From Noviherbaspirillum sedimenti (GTDB lineage Bacteria > Pseudomonadota > Gammaproteobacteria > Burkholderiales > Burkholderiaceae_D), in NCBI RefSeq assembly GCF_003590835.1, contig NZ_QYUQ01000002.1, positions 4,941,751 through 5,005,750 of the forward strand: a DNA stretch of 64,000 bases, given 5' to 3'. The notes under the pieces were generated by a model, which did not search any database, was not told where the DNA came from, and worked only from the letters and a program-made list of their open reading frames with translations. This document shows, one piece after another, positions 1-8,850 of the stretch; within the stretch, counting starts at the first letter, position 1; every line of letters starts with the position of its first letter. A program made the position numbers and the translations under genes.

Positions 1-2167
1 GGAATTTTTCGTTGAAGTCGCGTGCGAAGCGCAGGTAATCGACGATGGTCTTGTTGAAGCGCTCACCCGGGATCAGCAGTGGAATGCCGGGCGGGTAGGG
101 CGTCAGCAGGATGGCCGTGACGCGGCCTTCGAGCGCATCGATCGCCACCCGCTCGATGTCGCGGTGCGCCATCTTGGCAAACGCGTCCGAGGGCTTCATC
201 GCCGGCTGCATGTCGGACAAATACATCTCGGTGGTCAGGCGCGCGACGTCGTAGGACTTGTACATGTCGTGGATCTGGTGGCACAGGTCACGCAGGCCGA
301 TGCGCTCGTAGCGCGGGTTGACGGCGGCGAATTCCGGCAGGATGCGCCAGATCGGCTGGTTCTTGTCGTAGTCGTCCTTGAACTGCTGCAGCGCGGTCAG
401 CAGCGTGTTCCAGCGGCCCTTGGTAATGCCGATGGTGAACATGATGAAGAATGAGTACAGGCCGGCCTTTTCGACGATGACGCCATGCTCGGCCAGGTAC
501 TTGGTGACGATCGAGGCCGGGATGCCGGTGTCGCCGAAAGTGCCGTCCAGCGACAGGCCCGGGGTGACTACCGTGGCCTTGATCGGATCGAGCATGTTGA
601 AGCCCGGCGCGAGATCGCCGAAGCCGTGCCAGTCGTCTTCGGCGCGGATGATCCAGTCATCCTGGGTGCCGATGCCATCTTCGGCAAAATGGTCCGGACC
701 CCACACCTTGAACCACCAGTCCAGGCCGAATTCCTTGTCGACCTTTTTCATGGCGCGGCGGAATTCCAGCGCTTCCTGGATGCTTTCCTCGACCAGCGCA
801 GTGCCGCCCGGTGCTTCCATCATCGCCGCCGCCACATCGCAGGAGGCGATGATGGCGTATTGCGGCGAGGTCGAGGTATGCATCAGGTAGGCTTCGTTGA
901 AGGTGTCACGGTCGAGCTTGACCGATTCCGATTCGCGCACCAGGATTTGCGAAGCCTGCGACAGCCCGGCCAGCAGCTTGTGGGTCGACTGGGTCGAGAA
1001 GATCAGCGATTCCTTGGCGCGCGGACGGTCCTTGCCGATGGCGTGCATGTTCTTGTAAAAATCGTGGAAGGTGGCGTGCGGCAGCCACGCTTCGTCGAAG
1101 TGCAGGGTGTCGATCTTCCCGTCCAGCATCTGCCTCAGGGTCTCGACGTTGTAGACCACGCCGTCGTAGGTCGATTGCGTGATGGTCAGGATGCGCGGCT
1201 TCTTGTTGACCGCTTCGCGCGCGAACGGATTGGCCTCGATCTTGCGCGCGATGCTCTCCGGCGTGAATTCTTCCAGTGGGATCGGGCCGATGATGCCGAG
1301 ATGGTTACGCGTCGGCATCAGGAACACGGGGATCGCCCCGGTCATGATGATCGAGTGCAGGATCGACTTGTGGCAGTTGCGGTCCACCACCACGATGTCG
1401 CCCGGCGCCACCGTCGAGTGCCAGACCATCTTGTTCGAGGTCGAGGTGCCGTTGGTAACGAAGTAGCAATGGTCGGCATCGAAGATGCGCGCGGCATTGC
1501 GCTCGGAGGCGGCCACCGGGCCGGTATGGTCGAGCAGCTGGCCGAGTTCCTCGACGGCGTTGCAGACGTCGGCGCGCAGCATGTTTTCGCCGAAAAACTG
1601 GTGGAACATCTGGCCGATGGGCGACTTCAGGAACGCCACGCCGCCGGAGTGACCGGGGCAGTGCCACGAATACGAGCCGTCCTGGGCGTAATGCACCAGC
1701 GCGCGGAAAAACGGCGGCGGCAGGCTGTCCAGGTAGGATTTGGCTTCGCGGATGATGTGGCGCGCGACGAATTCCGGGGTGTCCTCGAACATGTGGATGA
1801 AGCCGTGCAGCTCGCGCAGGATATCGTTGGGGATATGGCGCGAGGTGCGGGTTTCGCCGTACAGGTAGATCGGAATGTCGGCGTTCTTGTGGCGGATTTC
1901 CTCGACGAAGGCGCGCAGCGATTTCAGCGCCGTCTCGACTTCGTCGTCGCTGCCGCCGCCAAATTCCTCGTCATCGATCGACAGGATGAAGGCGGAGGCG
2001 CGCGACTGTTGCTGGGCGAACTGCGACAGGTCGCCGTAACTGGTGACGCCGACGACTTCCATGCCTTCCTGTTCCATCGCGTTGGCGAGGGCACGGATGC
2101 CCAGGCCGGATGTATTTTCGGAACGGAAATCTTCGTCAATGATGACAATAGGGAAACGGAACTTCAT
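1..2167 (-). CDS. Orn/Lys/Arg decarboxylase, PLP-dependent, C-terminus beyond window
   Basis: Large fold-type I PLP decarboxylase of the biodegradative arginine/lysine/ornithine family; it converts a basic amino acid to its polyamine or diamine and consumes a cytoplasmic proton. The N-terminal part is a response-regulator-like wing domain (starts MKFRFPIVIIDED). The catalytic domain carries the motif STHKLLAGLSQ, whose Lys should bind PLP, and the substrate region WHCPGHSGG. About 722 codons are present; the family is near 750, so only a short C-terminal piece is missing. The substrate cannot be decided from sequence alone; arginine or lysine is most likely. It lies upstream of nothing obvious; folA follows on the same strand but 124 bp away. 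Confidence 0.9.
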   Translation of the reverse strand, partial: MKFRFPIVIIDEDFRSENTSGLGIRALANAMEQEGMEVVGVTSYGDLSQFAQQQSRASAFILSIDDEEFGGGSDDEVETALKSLRAFVEEIRHKNADIPIYLYGETRTSRHIPNDILRELHGFIHMFEDTPEFVARHIIREAKSYLDSLPPPFFRALVHYAQDGSYSWHCPGHSGGVAFLKSPIGQMFHQFFGENMLRADVCNAVEELGQLLDHTGPVAASERNAARIFDADHCYFVTNGTSTSNKMVWHSTVAPGDIVVVDRNCHKSILHSIIMTGAIPVFLMPTRNHLGIIGPIPLEEFTPESIARKIEANPFAREAVNKKPRILTITQSTYDGVVYNVETLRQMLDGKIDTLHFDEAWLPHATFHDFYKNMHAIGKDRPRAKESLIFSTQSTHKLLAGLSQASQILVRESESVKLDRDTFNEAYLMHTSTSPQYAIIASCDVAAAMMEAPGGTALVEESIQEALEFRRAMKKVDKEFGLDWWFKVWGPDHFAEDGIGTQDDWIIRAEDDWHGFGDLAPGFNMLDPIKATVVTPGLSLDGTFGDTGIPASIVTKYLAEHGVIVEKAGLYSFFIMFTIGITKGRWNTLLTALQQFKDDYDKNQPIWRILPEFAAVNPRYERIGLRDLCHQIHDMYKSYDVARLTTEMYLSDMQPAMKPSDAFAKMAHRDIERVAIDALEGRVTAILLTPYPPGIPLLIPGERFNKTIVDYLRFARDFNEKF

Positions 2168-2291
2168 CGAGGCCTCCAGCCGCTTGCAATCGAGCAGGCA
2201 TGACAGGCAGGCGCGCGCCGGTATCCGGGCGCTGGCCTGCCGATTTTAAAAAACGGGATTGTCGCAGATATGGGGCGGCAGTGGGGGAAAA

Positions 2292-2777
2292 TCAGGCACG
2301 CTCGTAGGTGACAAAGGCGAAATCGCAGGCATTGGCCTCGGAGTGGTGGCGCTCGCGCGCGGTTTCGCGCCACAGGGCGGGGTCGAAGGCCGGCAAGAAA
2401 GTATCGCAGGCAAAGGTCTTGGCGATTTCGGTGACGATCAGCCGCTGCACCTGCGGCAGCGCCTCGGCAAAAATTTGTGCGCCGCCGATCACGAAAGCTT
2501 CGGCGTCGCCGGCCAGCTGGGCCGCCGCCGCCATCGAGCCGACCGCCTCGACGCCGTCGTGGCGCCAGTCCGGATTGCGGGTAATGACAATGTTGCGGCG
2601 GTTCGGCAGGGGCTTGCCGATCGAATCGAAGGTCTTGCGGCCCATGATGATGGGATGACCGGTGGTGGTGCGCTTGAAGAAGGCCAGGTCTTCCGGCAGG
2701 CGCCAGGGCAGGGCGTTGTTCAGGCCGATGCCGCGCTGGGCGTCGATGGCGACGATGATGGTCAGGCGTGGTGACAT
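2292..2777 (-). CDS. folA: Dihydrofolate reductase
   Basis: Reduces dihydrofolate to tetrahydrofolate with NADPH for thymidylate, purine and methionine synthesis. At 161 aa it has the normal length. Typical motifs are visible: IVAIDAQRGIGLNNALPW near the N-terminus (substrate/NADPH site with the conserved W), the acidic residue in LPEDLAFFK, the MGRKTFDSIG nucleotide loop, and FVIGGAQIFAEAL near residue 95. No thyA is adjacent here, unlike in many proteobacteria. The ATG at 2777 is the only start that gives the canonical N-terminus. Confidence 0.95.
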   Translation of the reverse strand: MSPRLTIIVAIDAQRGIGLNNALPWRLPEDLAFFKRTTTGHPIIMGRKTFDSIGKPLPNRRNIVITRNPDWRHDGVEAVGSMAAAAQLAGDAEAFVIGGAQIFAEALPQVQRLIVTEIAKTFACDTFLPAFDPALWRETARERHHSEANACDFAFVTYERA

Positions 2778-2857
2778 GGGATGAGGGATCGTTGACGTTC
2801 AAACGGCAATCTTATGCCATTTTTCCCCTCGATGTGAAACCGCCTGCGGCCAACGGA

Positions 2858-4519
2858 TCAGGTTTCCCTGACGTAGGTGCCGGGCGCGTCGCACAACACC
2901 GGATAGTCCGGCAGGCCGACCGGCGGCGACGCCTGCAGCGGACCGCAGCCCTCGCGCAGCCAGGCGCACCAGTCGTTCCACCAGGAGCCGGCCTGCTTGC
3001 GCTGGTCGCCCAGCCAGGTGGCGCTGTCGGTGGCGCCGCTGGCGTCACCGGCCCAGAACTCGCGTTTGGAGGTGGCGCCGGGCGGGTTGATGATGCCGAG
3101 GATGTGGCCGGAAGTCGACAGCACGTAGCGCACCGGGCCCTGGACCAGGGCCGCCGTCTTGAAGGTGCCGGCCCAGGGCGTGATGTGGTCTTCGGTGGTG
3201 CCGACCGCGTACAGCGGCTGGGCGATGCGGCCGAGGTCGAGCTTGTGGCCATCGAGTACGATGGCATCCTTCCGGGCCAGATTGTTGGCGACATAGAACT
3301 GGCGCAGGCAGAAAGTGTGCATGGCGCGCGGCACCCGGGTGCTGTCGCCATTCCAGTAAAGGACATCGAGCGAGGGCGGGGTTTCGCCGTACAGGTATTT
3401 GTGCACCACGTAGTGCCAGATCAGGCTGTTCGGACGCAGCATGCGGAAGGCCGACGACATTTGCTTTTTGTCGAGGTAGCCCTGTTTTTCCATCAGCTGC
3501 TCGATGGTCGCCAGGCTGTGTTCATTGATGAATGCCTCGATTTCGCCCGGGCGCGAGAAATCGGCCAGCGACGACAGCAGAGTCCAGTGCGCCACCGGCA
3601 TCTGGGTCGGCTTGAACTTGCGATTCAACAACGCCATCAGCGCCGCCAGGGCGGTGCCGCCGATGCAATAGCCGACGGCATGCACCTTCGGCGCCTGCGT
3701 GATCGCGCGCGCAACCTCGATCGCCTGCAGCATGCCCTTCAACAAATACTTCTCGAACGTATTGTCCGCCATGTCGGCGCCAGGGTTTTTCCAGCTGATC
3801 ATGAAGACCGTGAAGCCTTCCTTGACCAGGTGGCGCACCATGCTTTTCTTTTCATTCAAGTCCATGATGTAGAACTTGTTGATCCAGGGCGGCGCGATCA
3901 CGATCGGCATGGCATGCACTTTTTTGTCCACCGGTTGATACTGGATCAGCTCGATCAATTCATTGCGGAATACCACCGACCCGGGCGTGCTGGCCAGTTC
4001 CTTGCCGAGCGTAAAAGCAGCTTCATTGCCCAGCATTTGCACGTCGCCCGCCTTGAGGTCGGCGAGGAAGTGCTCGACACCCTTGGCCAGGCTGGCGCCG
4101 CGCGTTTCCATGGCCTTGTTGAGGGCGACCGGATTGGTAAAGAAGAAGTTGCTGGGTGCCAGGGCATTGAACCACTGGCGGGTCCAGAACGCGCCGGCAT
4201 GGCGTTCCTTGCTATCCAGGTCGGGGGTGTCATAGACGGTGCGTTCAAGCCAGCGGGTGTAGGCCAGATAGTGTTGCACCATGAGCGAATTGCCCAGGCT
4301 GGCTTGCCACTCCGGGTCGTGGAAGCGTTCATCGCCGTGCGCCGGCTTTTCGGCAGTTTTCGCGTTGCCGCCGGCGAGCGCCGTCAGCGCATTCAGGTTC
4401 AGCATCCACAGGCTGGCTGCCAGTTCACGCTGCGCTTCCATCTGTTGCTGCGGGTGCCGCAGCCAGGCTTGCTGGATCTTGAAGAAGGTATTACCAATGC
4501 CAAAAGGATCCAGTTGCAT
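2858..4519 (-). CDS. phaC: Class I poly(3-hydroxyalkanoate) synthase
   Basis: Polymerises (R)-3-hydroxyacyl-CoA into polyhydroxyalkanoate at the granule surface. The 553-aa protein has an alpha/beta-hydrolase fold with the lipase-like box GYCIGG, nucleophile Cys285; Asp444 (in TTEDHITPW) and His472 (in SGHILGI) complete the triad. The PhaC N-terminal region is present, with QASLGNSLMVQHYLAYTRW a recognisable family segment. It is monocistronic here: phaA and phaB are not adjacent, but a universal stress protein and a phasin lie just upstream, so the granule and stress functions are grouped. An RBS-like GAGCAGG precedes the ATG at 4519. Confidence 0.95.
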   Translation of the reverse strand: MQLDPFGIGNTFFKIQQAWLRHPQQQMEAQRELAASLWMLNLNALTALAGGNAKTAEKPAHGDERFHDPEWQASLGNSLMVQHYLAYTRWLERTVYDTPDLDSKERHAGAFWTRQWFNALAPSNFFFTNPVALNKAMETRGASLAKGVEHFLADLKAGDVQMLGNEAAFTLGKELASTPGSVVFRNELIELIQYQPVDKKVHAMPIVIAPPWINKFYIMDLNEKKSMVRHLVKEGFTVFMISWKNPGADMADNTFEKYLLKGMLQAIEVARAITQAPKVHAVGYCIGGTALAALMALLNRKFKPTQMPVAHWTLLSSLADFSRPGEIEAFINEHSLATIEQLMEKQGYLDKKQMSSAFRMLRPNSLIWHYVVHKYLYGETPPSLDVLYWNGDSTRVPRAMHTFCLRQFYVANNLARKDAIVLDGHKLDLGRIAQPLYAVGTTEDHITPWAGTFKTAALVQGPVRYVLSTSGHILGIINPPGATSKREFWAGDASGATDSATWLGDQRKQAGSWWNDWCAWLREGCGPLQASPPVGLPDYPVLCDAPGTYVRET

Positions 4520-4607
4520 GGCCTGCTCTCGTTTTTTGCTGGAATGGAAATATTACTCCTAATCAAGAACTGTGTTCGGGATTTCAGGTCATGCGTGGTT
4601 TTTGTGT

Positions 4608-5444
4608 TCAATGCGACATCAGGACCGGCACCGTCATCGAGGCAAGCATGGTGCGGGTCACGCCGCCCAGCAGAATTTCGCGGAAGCGGGAGTGGCCGTA
4701 GCCGCCCATGACGATCAGGTCGGCGCCGAGGTCGGCCGCCAGCGTCAGCAGGGAGTCGCCAATGTTGCCGCTGGGGCGACTGGGCAGCAGTTCAGTCTTG
4801 ATGCCGTGGCGGGCGAGATACAACGCGATGTCGCTGCCGAGGGGCGGCTCCTGGCTGGCAGTGCCATCCTGGTTGAAGAGCGCCACTTGCACCAGCTCGG
4901 CTTGCCGCAACAATGGCAAGGCGTCGGTGACCGCGCGGGTGGCCGAGCGCCCGCCGTCCCAGGCGATGAGGACACGCTTGCCGATACTGGCGAAAGCGCC
5001 GGCATAGGGAATGATCAGCGCCGGACGGCCGCTGGTGAAGACAATGTATTCCGGGAAGTCGGACAAGACGGTTGCCGCCGCTTCGCCGGGGTCAGCCTGG
5101 CCGATGACGACCAGGTCGCTGTAGCGCGCCAGCGTGCCAAGTCCGCCGGAAGCATCGTCATCCAGCAGGCGCTTTTCGAGCGTGGACAAGCCTTCCTGCT
5201 GCACCAGCGGTTCGGCCTGGTCGAGCGCGCGTTGGGCGCGCTGGCGCAGGTATTCGAGATGGATTGCCAGACTGGGGTCGGGCGGCAGTGTGGCGCCGCC
5301 CTGGAACGCATAACGCGAAATACCGGTCGCCGCTGCACCGATCAGATGGGCGTCGTACGCCCGCGCCAGCCTGGCGGCAATCCGGATGCGTTCGGCCGCT
5401 TGCCGGGAGTCGTCCACGTGGACCAGAATTGTCTTGTAAGCCAT
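4608..5444 (-). CDS. Universal stress protein, tandem UspA domains
   Basis: A 278-aa cytoplasmic protein with two UspA folds. The N-terminal half starts MAYKTILVHVD. The second half contains the nucleotide-binding signature GGYGHSRFREILLGGVT followed by VPVLMSH, the classic G-2x-G-9x-G(S/T) ATP loop. A Shine-Dalgarno AAGGAG at about 5452-5457 sits 7 nt before the ATG at 5444, which is why longer upstream starts are rejected. UspA-type proteins support survival in stationary phase or low oxygen. The neighbours phaC and the phasin gene suggest a carbon-storage/energy-stress role, which is inference. Confidence 0.9.
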   Translation of the reverse strand: MAYKTILVHVDDSRQAAERIRIAARLARAYDAHLIGAAATGISRYAFQGGATLPPDPSLAIHLEYLRQRAQRALDQAEPLVQQEGLSTLEKRLLDDDASGGLGTLARYSDLVVIGQADPGEAAATVLSDFPEYIVFTSGRPALIIPYAGAFASIGKRVLIAWDGGRSATRAVTDALPLLRQAELVQVALFNQDGTASQEPPLGSDIALYLARHGIKTELLPSRPSGNIGDSLLTLAADLGADLIVMGGYGHSRFREILLGGVTRTMLASMTVPVLMSH

Positions 5445-5744
5445 GACCATCTCCTTGCGTAAAAAAATGTGCGAGAAAATCTGCATGTTGGTGTTGTCAG
5501 ATTTATACATCATTTCCACATGCGGAGCTTGTGCACGCACATCATGACGCATCAATGCTGCATCCGTCGGACACATGATTGGCTTTGCGCGTTCTCAAGG
5601 ATGGTAAGTGCTGCACTGCCAGAATGGAGAATTTGAAGCGACCTTGGAGGAGGCGCAGTCCGGTTCGCCGCGTGCGACATGCTTGTACGCGGCACCGGGA
5701 AGTCTGGCGCCTGATCCAGTGCTCATGAACCGAGGAGTGTAACG
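5445..5744. other. Divergent intergenic region between usp and phasin genes
   Basis: 300 bp separating the two divergent genes. It must carry both promoters. The only clear signals I see are the two ribosome-binding sites, AAGGAG near 5455 (minus strand) and GAGGAG near 5731 (plus strand). I see no convincing FNR box or long palindrome. Confidence 0.5.
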
Positions 5745-6395
5745 ATGCCAAATCTGAATGTGCAAACAATGCTTAACCCGATGGCGGCGATGTATCAGAC
5801 ACAGCTGGAAGCGTCGCGCCGGGTTGCCGATACGTTTTTTTCCGGTGTCCAAAAAATGGACCATGTCATGCTGGAGGCATCGCATCGGGCCTGCATCGAG
5901 CAGTTGCGATTCGCCCAGTCGCTGGTGGCGGTGCGCGACGCGCAAGGGGCGGCCAGTGCCCAGGCAAGGTATTTTTCGCAGCGTCCCGAGCGCACTATGG
6001 ATTATCAGCGCGAATTGATTCGTGTATTCAACGAAGTCCAATCGGAAGTCGGCAAGTCGATGCAAAATTACATGGCGCAGCTAGGTGGCGGCGCCATGAC
6101 TGAATTTGCCACAGCGCTGGCGCCGGAAAGGGAAAGCGGCGAGGCGCCGCCATCCGCCATTCCACTGACGCCAATGACCGGATTGTTTTCCGCCTGGCAG
6201 TCTGCGTTCCAGGAAGCGGCTGCCGTCGCCAATCGGAATATCGAGGCGGCCCGCACTACTTTCGAGAATGCCGCCCATAATGCATATGTGAACGCCAATG
6301 AGGCGATTGATGAAACTGCCGAGGCGATGGCAGGGGGACGCGAAAGGAAGGCAACGACCTCTGGTGGGCACCACTCTGGCAGTAAGCGAAAATAA
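5745..6395 (+). CDS. phaP: Phasin family protein (PHA granule-associated)
   Basis: A 216-aa amphipathic, mostly helical protein matching the Phasin_2-type family: an alternating hydrophobic/charged N-terminal half (LNPMAAMYQTQLEASRRVAD) and heptad-like helices through residue 110, then a low-complexity Ala/Gly/basic tail ending GSKRK. Phasins coat polyhydroxyalkanoate granules and control their size and number, and phaC lies 1.2 kb away. A strong GAGGAG ribosome-binding site precedes the ATG. A long perfect hairpin just past the stop (6440-6480) probably ends transcription. Confidence 0.85.
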   Translation: MPNLNVQTMLNPMAAMYQTQLEASRRVADTFFSGVQKMDHVMLEASHRACIEQLRFAQSLVAVRDAQGAASAQARYFSQRPERTMDYQRELIRVFNEVQSEVGKSMQNYMAQLGGGAMTEFATALAPERESGEAPPSAIPLTPMTGLFSAWQSAFQEAAAVANRNIEAARTTFENAAHNAYVNANEAIDETAEAMAGGRERKATTSGGHHSGSKRK

Positions 6396-6439
6396 ATCAG
6401 TTCCAAATCGTGCGGCCTTGGGCTGCCTTGCGCTGCAGC

Positions 6440-6480
6440 GTATGCCCGGACCGCCGCCATGAGCGGCGGTCCGGGCATAC
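6440..6480. terminator. Perfect 18-bp stem hairpin between convergent genes
   Basis: The arm at 6440-6457 is exactly complementary to 6463-6480, with a 5-nt loop (CATGA). The stem is very GC-rich. It lies between the stop of the phasin gene (6395) and the stop of the convergent Crp/Fnr gene (6487), so it can serve both strands. It lacks a U-tract, so intrinsic termination efficiency is uncertain. Confidence 0.7.
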
Positions 6481-6486
6481 ACTATT

Positions 6487-7341
6487 TCAGGCCGATGCCG
6501 CCAGTTGTGTGACGCCGGCGGCTTTTTGTTTACGTGCGGCCAGCTGTTTTGCGCGCGAACTTGAGGGCGGCAGGCGACGCAAGGTTTTCAGGGAATCGAT
6601 GTCCTTGATGCCGATGGAGCGCTGGTCGACGCTGATCAAGCCGATTTCATTGAATGCCGACAGCGTGCGGCTGACCGTTTCCAGCGTCAGGCCGAGGTAA
6701 CTGCCGATTTCGTGGCGCGTCATGCGCAGGTTGAAGAGTTTGCTGGAGTAACCCATGTCGGCATAGCGATCCGACAGCGAGACGAGGAAACGGGCGACGC
6801 GCGCCTCGGCGGAAAGGGCGCCCAGCATACTGACCATGCTTTGTTCGCGTACCAGTTCGCGACTCATTACGCTATACATCGCGTGCTCGAACTCGGCGTG
6901 GGTGCGGCCGAGCGCGGTTAGCTTCTTGAATGGCAGCAGGATCAGGTCGCAGTTCGACAGGGCGACCGCTTCCGACGCATGGTGCCTGGTGTGGATGCCA
7001 TCGACGCCGAACAAATCCCCTTTCATCGGGAAGCTCAGCACCTGTTCATTGCCGAATTCGTCGATCAGGACGGTTTTCAAAAATCCGGAGTGCACCACAT
7101 ACAGGCTGTCAAAGGGCTGGCCGATGGTATGGACGCGCTGACCGGTCTTGAACTGTACGTGCTGGAACAGCAATTCATCGTCGGCCAGCGAGACTGCGGA
7201 TGGTATGCGCAGCAGGTCGCCTAATTCCTTCAGATTTGACCAGAGTTTTCCCTGGCGTTGCCATCCCGTTTCATGTGGTGAAGAATGTGAAGCTGGATTG
7301 GAAAATTCGGTCCGGATCTCGGAGGGGGGCGAGGACAGCAT
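6487..7341 (-). CDS. Crp/Fnr family transcriptional regulator
   Basis: A 284-aa regulator with an N-terminal cyclic-nucleotide-binding-like beta barrel (about residues 50-160) and a C-terminal winged HTH. The recognition helix segment LGLTLETVSRTLSAF keeps the E..SR pattern of FNR-class proteins, so a TTGAT-N4-ATCAA site is expected. The N-terminal Cys cluster that holds the [4Fe-4S] centre of E. coli FNR is absent (only a single internal Cys, in SNCDLILLP), so direct oxygen sensing by that mechanism is unlikely. AGGAG lies 6 nt before the start codon. It is near two universal stress genes, a common pairing for Anr/Dnr-type regulons. FNR-like boxes occur elsewhere in the window (9192, 22863, 31071). 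Confidence 0.9.
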   Translation of the reverse strand: MLSSPPSEIRTEFSNPASHSSPHETGWQRQGKLWSNLKELGDLLRIPSAVSLADDELLFQHVQFKTGQRVHTIGQPFDSLYVVHSGFLKTVLIDEFGNEQVLSFPMKGDLFGVDGIHTRHHASEAVALSNCDLILLPFKKLTALGRTHAEFEHAMYSVMSRELVREQSMVSMLGALSAEARVARFLVSLSDRYADMGYSSKLFNLRMTRHEIGSYLGLTLETVSRTLSAFNEIGLISVDQRSIGIKDIDSLKTLRRLPPSSSRAKQLAARKQKAAGVTQLAASA

Positions 7342-7724
7342 GGCAACTCCTGTTCCAAAAAAACGTTCACTTACTGCGACGAGACAACCCGGGATGAGCT
7401 GCCGCCAATCTTGCAGTCGCTACGGAATTTTCTCGGCATCCCTGCAGCGATACGTCTGAAAAAACCATCCGCCACTACGTTCTTTGCGCTCTACGGGAGC
7501 GACTCATGCGACGGGTCAAATCCGCAGTCCCTGCATAGGGAAACAAGCGAGCTGCTCCCAGTCAAACGAGAGTGAAAAACCGATTTGCGCGCGCCAATTA
7601 CACAGGGAAAGTATGCGGCGCAAGGTGTTTATTTGCTATCGGTGTCCGCTGAATAGGGTAGTAGGATAAAGAGGGGGGAGGTAAGAATATTCTTACATTG
7701 AAGAATGCAGGATGGCACTGACAT
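7342..7724. other. Intergenic region upstream of the Crp/Fnr gene
   Basis: 383 bp with no supported gene. It should carry the promoter of the Crp/Fnr gene and the 3' end of the response-regulator transcript. The one striking element is a perfect 16-bp palindrome at 7681-7696, listed separately. I see no FNR-type box here. Confidence 0.5.
7681..7696. promoter_or_regulatory. Perfect 16-bp palindrome, operator-like
   Basis: GTAAGAATATTCTTAC is fully self-complementary and sits 29 bp past the stop codon of the response-regulator gene, 340 bp upstream of the Crp/Fnr gene. It is AT-rich and lacks a loop or U-tract, so it looks more like a dimer-binding operator than a terminator. The binding protein is unknown. 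Confidence 0.45.
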
Positions 7725-8369
7725 TCAAATTTTCAAGGGGGTAAGCAAGCGGTGTTCGACGGCGTATTGCACCATTTCGGCCAGCGAATGCATGTCCATC
7801 TTGTAGAGAATACGCGTCTTGTGGGTGCTGACGGTCTTGGCGCTCAGATGCAGGAGGTCGGCAATTTCGCCGATGGTTTTGCCTCCGACCAACAAGCTGA
7901 ATACTTCGAATTCGCGGTCAGATAATTTCTTGTGGGGGAAATCTTCATTGGATGGCATGGCATCCATCGCCAGTTGTTCGGCCACTTCAATGCTGATGTA
8001 GGGGCGGCCAGCAGCAACTTTGCGGATTGCGCTCAGCAATTGCGTGCCGGCGCTTTCCTTGGTCAGGTAGCCACGCGCGCCGGCACGGATGGCGCGAATG
8101 GCATACTGGTCTTCTTCATGCATGGTCAGAATCAGGATTGGCAGTTTCGGCGCCTCATCCTTGATCTGGCGGATCAGTTCGACACCGCTGCGTCCGGGCA
8201 TGGACAGATCCAGCATCAGCAGATCGAAGCCGCCCCGGCGCACATGCGACAGCGCTTCGAAACCATCGACTGCTTCGCCCACCACTTCGATGTCGTCCGC
8301 ACCATCCAGAATGCGCTTCAAGCCTTCGCGCATGATGGTGTGGTCGTCGGCAATGACGATACGGATCAT
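7725..8369 (-). CDS. NarL/FixJ-type response regulator
   Basis: A 214-aa two-domain regulator. The receiver domain (about 1-120) has the acidic pocket VIADDH and the phospho-acceptor Asp in MLDLSMPGRSG. The C-terminal LuxR-type HTH (about 148-210) has LSDREFEVFSLLVGGKTIGE and the recognition helix LSAKTVSTHKTRIL. No sensor kinase is adjacent in the window. It starts 1 bp after the stop of the upstream universal stress gene, so the two are almost certainly cotranscribed and perhaps translationally coupled. Confidence 0.93.
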   Translation of the reverse strand: MIRIVIADDHTIMREGLKRILDGADDIEVVGEAVDGFEALSHVRRGGFDLLMLDLSMPGRSGVELIRQIKDEAPKLPILILTMHEEDQYAIRAIRAGARGYLTKESAGTQLLSAIRKVAAGRPYISIEVAEQLAMDAMPSNEDFPHKKLSDREFEVFSLLVGGKTIGEIADLLHLSAKTVSTHKTRILYKMDMHSLAEMVQYAVEHRLLTPLKI

Positions 8370-8370
8370 G

Positions 8371-8850
8371 TTATTTCACGGTGCCGGTGTCACCGGGTTG
8401 TTTAGCCAGTCGATAGACGAGCACAGGAATTTTGCAGGTGGACAATACCTTGGTGGTGGTACTGCCCAATATTGCCTGCCCCCACCCGCTTCTGCCGTGC
8501 GAACCGATGAAAATCAGGTCACAGACCTGTTGTTCGGCCGTATGGACGATTTCGCGTGCGGTCGCATCGGAAAAAATCGTGATCCCGGAGGATTGGACGC
8601 CAACCGCCTTGGCTGCTTCGGCAATGACTTGCAGATGGATGTCGCCGAGCTTGCGCATCGACGCCAGATACTCTTCTTCCGAGGGGAAATTAGGGGGGAT
8701 TATTTCGATGAATACCGGGTACTGGTATTCCGGCGCGACAAACAGCCCGATCACTTCTGCCCCTAATTGTTGGGCAAATTCGACACCGGCGCGTGCAGCC
8801 GCCTTGGAAATATCGGAGCCGTCAGTTGGAATCAGGATTTTTTTGTACAT
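8371..8850 (-). CDS. Universal stress protein, single UspA domain
   Basis: A 159-aa single-domain Usp with the start MYKKILIPTDGSDISKAAA and the ATP-binding loop GSHGRSGWGQAILGSTTTKVL near residues 120-140. It is first in a two-gene operon with the NarL-type regulator. The 5' region is long (400 bp to the next gene) and contains an FNR-like box at 9192-9205. GGTGGA precedes the start codon. Confidence 0.92.
   Translation of the reverse strand: MYKKILIPTDGSDISKAAARAGVEFAQQLGAEVIGLFVAPEYQYPVFIEIIPPNFPSEEEYLASMRKLGDIHLQVIAEAAKAVGVQSSGITIFSDATAREIVHTAEQQVCDLIFIGSHGRSGWGQAILGSTTTKVLSTCKIPVLVYRLAKQPGDTGTVK

Noticed and set aside
485..2203. Long open frame on the plus strand (572 codons)
   Set aside because: It lies opposite the amino-acid decarboxylase, whose protein is a clear family match; the plus frame has no recognisable motifs and a His/Asp/Arg-rich composition expected from the reverse of a GC-rich gene.
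4553..4566. FNR-like box upstream of phaC (TTACTCCTAATCAA)
   Set aside because: It matches the consensus at only 8 of 10 positions and one half-site is poor, so it is not supported.
2768..4711. Long plus-strand open frame (647 codons)
   Set aside because: It is antisense to phaC, which has a complete C-D-H triad; the plus frame has no domain and is a GC-rich shadow.
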